Shown: positions 62,987 through 64,000 of the stretch, piece after piece
How positions within the stretch are numbered: position 1 is the stretch's first letter
How the letters are laid out: every line of letters starts with the position of its first letter
NCBI GenBank assembly: GCA_964617645.1
Contig: CAZTYE010000004.1
Location: 186,001-250,000 of the forward strand
DNA: 64,000 nt
Source: JADJGC01 sp964617645
GTDB taxonomy: Bacteria; Zixibacteria; MSB-5A5; CAIYYT01
Direction of reading: 5' to 3'
The notes under the pieces: model-generated
Told to the model about the DNA's origin: nothing
What the model saw: the letters and a program-made list of their open reading frames with translations, nothing else
Database searches by the model: none
Translations under genes and position numbers: made by a program

Positions 62987-64000
62987 TTACCCCGCTACCT
63001 TCTTCTTCAACCACTCCACCAACTGCGACGCATTCACCCGGTCTTGCGTCATCGTGTCGCGGTCGCGGATCGTCACCGTGTTGTCGGTCGCGGTTTGGCC
63101 GTCGATCGTGATACAATACGGCGTGCCGATTTCGTCCATCCGGCGGTAGCGGCGGCCGACCGCGCCGGAATCGTCATAGAAGCACTTGAAATACTTCTTC
63201 AGATCATGGAATATCTGGGTCGCCGTTTCCGGCATGCCGTCCTTGTTGACCAGCGGAAACACCGCCGCCTTGATCGGCGCGATCTTCGGCGAAAACTTGA
63301 GCACGACGCGCACCTCGCCCTTGACTTCTTCCTCTTCGTAGGCGTCGACCAGCGTCACCAGCAGCGTGCGGTCGCAACCGGCGGACGTCTCGATAATGTA
63401 GGGCACGAATTTCTCGCGCGTCTGATCGTCGAAGTACGAGAGGTCTTTGCCGGAGGCTTCCATGTGTCGGCCGAGGTCGAAATCGGTGCGGTTGTGAATG
63501 CCTTCCAGTTCCTTCCAGCCGAACGGAAATTCGTACTCGATATCAAACGCTTTCTTGGCGTAGTGCGCAAGTTCGCCCTCGCCGTGCTCGTGGTATCGCA
63601 GGCGCTCTTTGCGGATGCCCATTTCGAGATACCACTGCATGCGCTCGGCTTTCCAGTAGTCGAACCACTTGTCGTCTTCCGACGGCTTGATAAAAAACTG
63701 CATCTCCATCTGCTCGAACTCGCGTGTGCGGAAAATGAAATTGCCTGGCGTGATCTCGTTGCGGAAGGCTTTGCCGATCTGCGCGATACCGAACGGCACT
63801 TTCTGGCGCGCCGGGCCCATCACGTTCAGGAAATTGACATAGATACCTTGCGCCGTTTCCGGGCGCAGATAGACGACGGCGCTTTGTTCTTCAACCGGCC
63901 CCATGAAGGTCTTGAACATGAGGTTGAAAAGTCGCGGCTCGGTGAGTTCGCCGCCGCACTCGAGCGGCGATTTGGACGGCTTGAGCGGACAGCGCGCGCT
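62987..64000 (-). CDS. glyS: Glycyl-tRNA synthetase, C-terminal part (cut by window end)
   Basis: Single-chain (alpha2, eukaryote/archaea-like) glycyl-tRNA synthetase; 337 codons are visible and the N-terminus lies beyond the window. The frame runs in as CGGELTEPRLFNLMFKTF, continues with VYLRPETAQGIYVNF, FGIAQIGKAFRNEITPGNFI (motif 2 area), FRTREFEQMEMQFF and, near the end, TIRDRDTMTQDRVN of the anticodon-binding domain. All are typical. It is unrelated to the two-subunit GlyQ/GlyS type. The PARIS-like pair lies downstream on the same strand after about 100 bases. Confidence 0.95.
   Translation of the reverse strand, partial: SARCPLKPSKSPLECGGELTEPRLFNLMFKTFMGPVEEQSAVVYLRPETAQGIYVNFLNVMGPARQKVPFGIAQIGKAFRNEITPGNFIFRTREFEQMEMQFFIKPSEDDKWFDYWKAERMQWYLEMGIRKERLRYHEHGEGELAHYAKKAFDIEYEFPFGWKELEGIHNRTDFDLGRHMEASGKDLSYFDDQTREKFVPYIIETSAGCDRTLLVTLVDAYEEEEVKGEVRVVLKFSPKIAPIKAAVFPLVNKDGMPETATQIFHDLKKYFKCFYDDSGAVGRRYRRMDEIGTPYCITIDGQTATDNTVTIRDRDTMTQDRVNASQLVEWLKKKVAG

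Overview
This 64 kb window looks like a chromosomal segment of a Gram-negative-type bacterium of the FCB superphylum, quite possibly candidate phylum Zixibacteria. This is an inference from gene content: a PorX/PorY-type pair, a secreted protein ending in a type IX-like NPFNP sorting domain, cohesin/dockerin proteins, LPS/capsule-type export genes, GGGAG-rich ribosome binding sites, and a moderately GC-rich genome. No rRNA or taxonomic marker was compared, so the phylum call is tentative. No rRNA operon, prophage or CRISPR array is visible. Two tRNA genes are present (Glu-TTC and Ala-GGC).

Layout. 0-3 kb (+): the end of an ABC-2 exporter (two permeases), then a receiver protein and an unknown partner. 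3-28.5 kb (-): a very compact, almost wholly co-directional block. In transcription order it holds xerC/D-like recombinase, hslV, hslU, a polysaccharide export/nucleotide-sugar module (SLBB export protein, hexapeptide acetyltransferase, DegT aminotransferase, UDP-GlcNAc 2-epimerase, CapD/WbpM-like dehydratase), serS, a PorY-like kinase and PorX-like regulator, tsaE, a tsaB-rimI fusion, accD, folC, two GAF histidine kinases, a CPA2 antiporter, an NtrC-type sigma-54 activator and a degenerate GGDEF protein. Many neighbours overlap by ATGA or TAATG junctions. 28.5-37.7 kb: a pseudo-receiver protein, tRNA-Glu, and three secreted proteins (two cohesin+dockerin proteins and a 1958-residue beta-helix protein with cohesin-like, dockerin-like and T9SS-type C-terminal domains).

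37.7-49.4 kb (-): a phenylalanine/tyrosine degradation cluster in the order HPPD, homogentisate dioxygenase, HisC-like aminotransferase, fumarylacetoacetase, flavin-reductase-like protein, acetoacetyl-CoA synthetase and aromatic amino acid hydroxylase. Together they would take Phe through Tyr, 4-hydroxyphenylpyruvate and homogentisate to fumarate plus acetoacetyl-CoA. No maleylacetoacetate isomerase is present. A BglII-like restriction-modification pair is inserted between the last two genes. The cluster's intercistronic gaps are full of palindromic, MITE- and REP-like elements.

49.4-64 kb: a repeat-rich gap, tRNA-Ala, an AbiE-type toxin-antitoxin pair, a sigma factor/putative anti-sigma/lipoprotein set facing a TolB-like propeller protein, two small membrane proteins, recN, eno and an ftsB-like gene. 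Next is a two-gene AAA ATPase + Toprim (DUF4435-like) module resembling the PARIS anti-phage system, and then glycyl-tRNA synthetase running off the end. Three defence-type modules (BglII-like R-M, AbiE-like TA, PARIS-like pair), all of visibly more AT-rich composition than their housekeeping neighbours, are the main accessory content.
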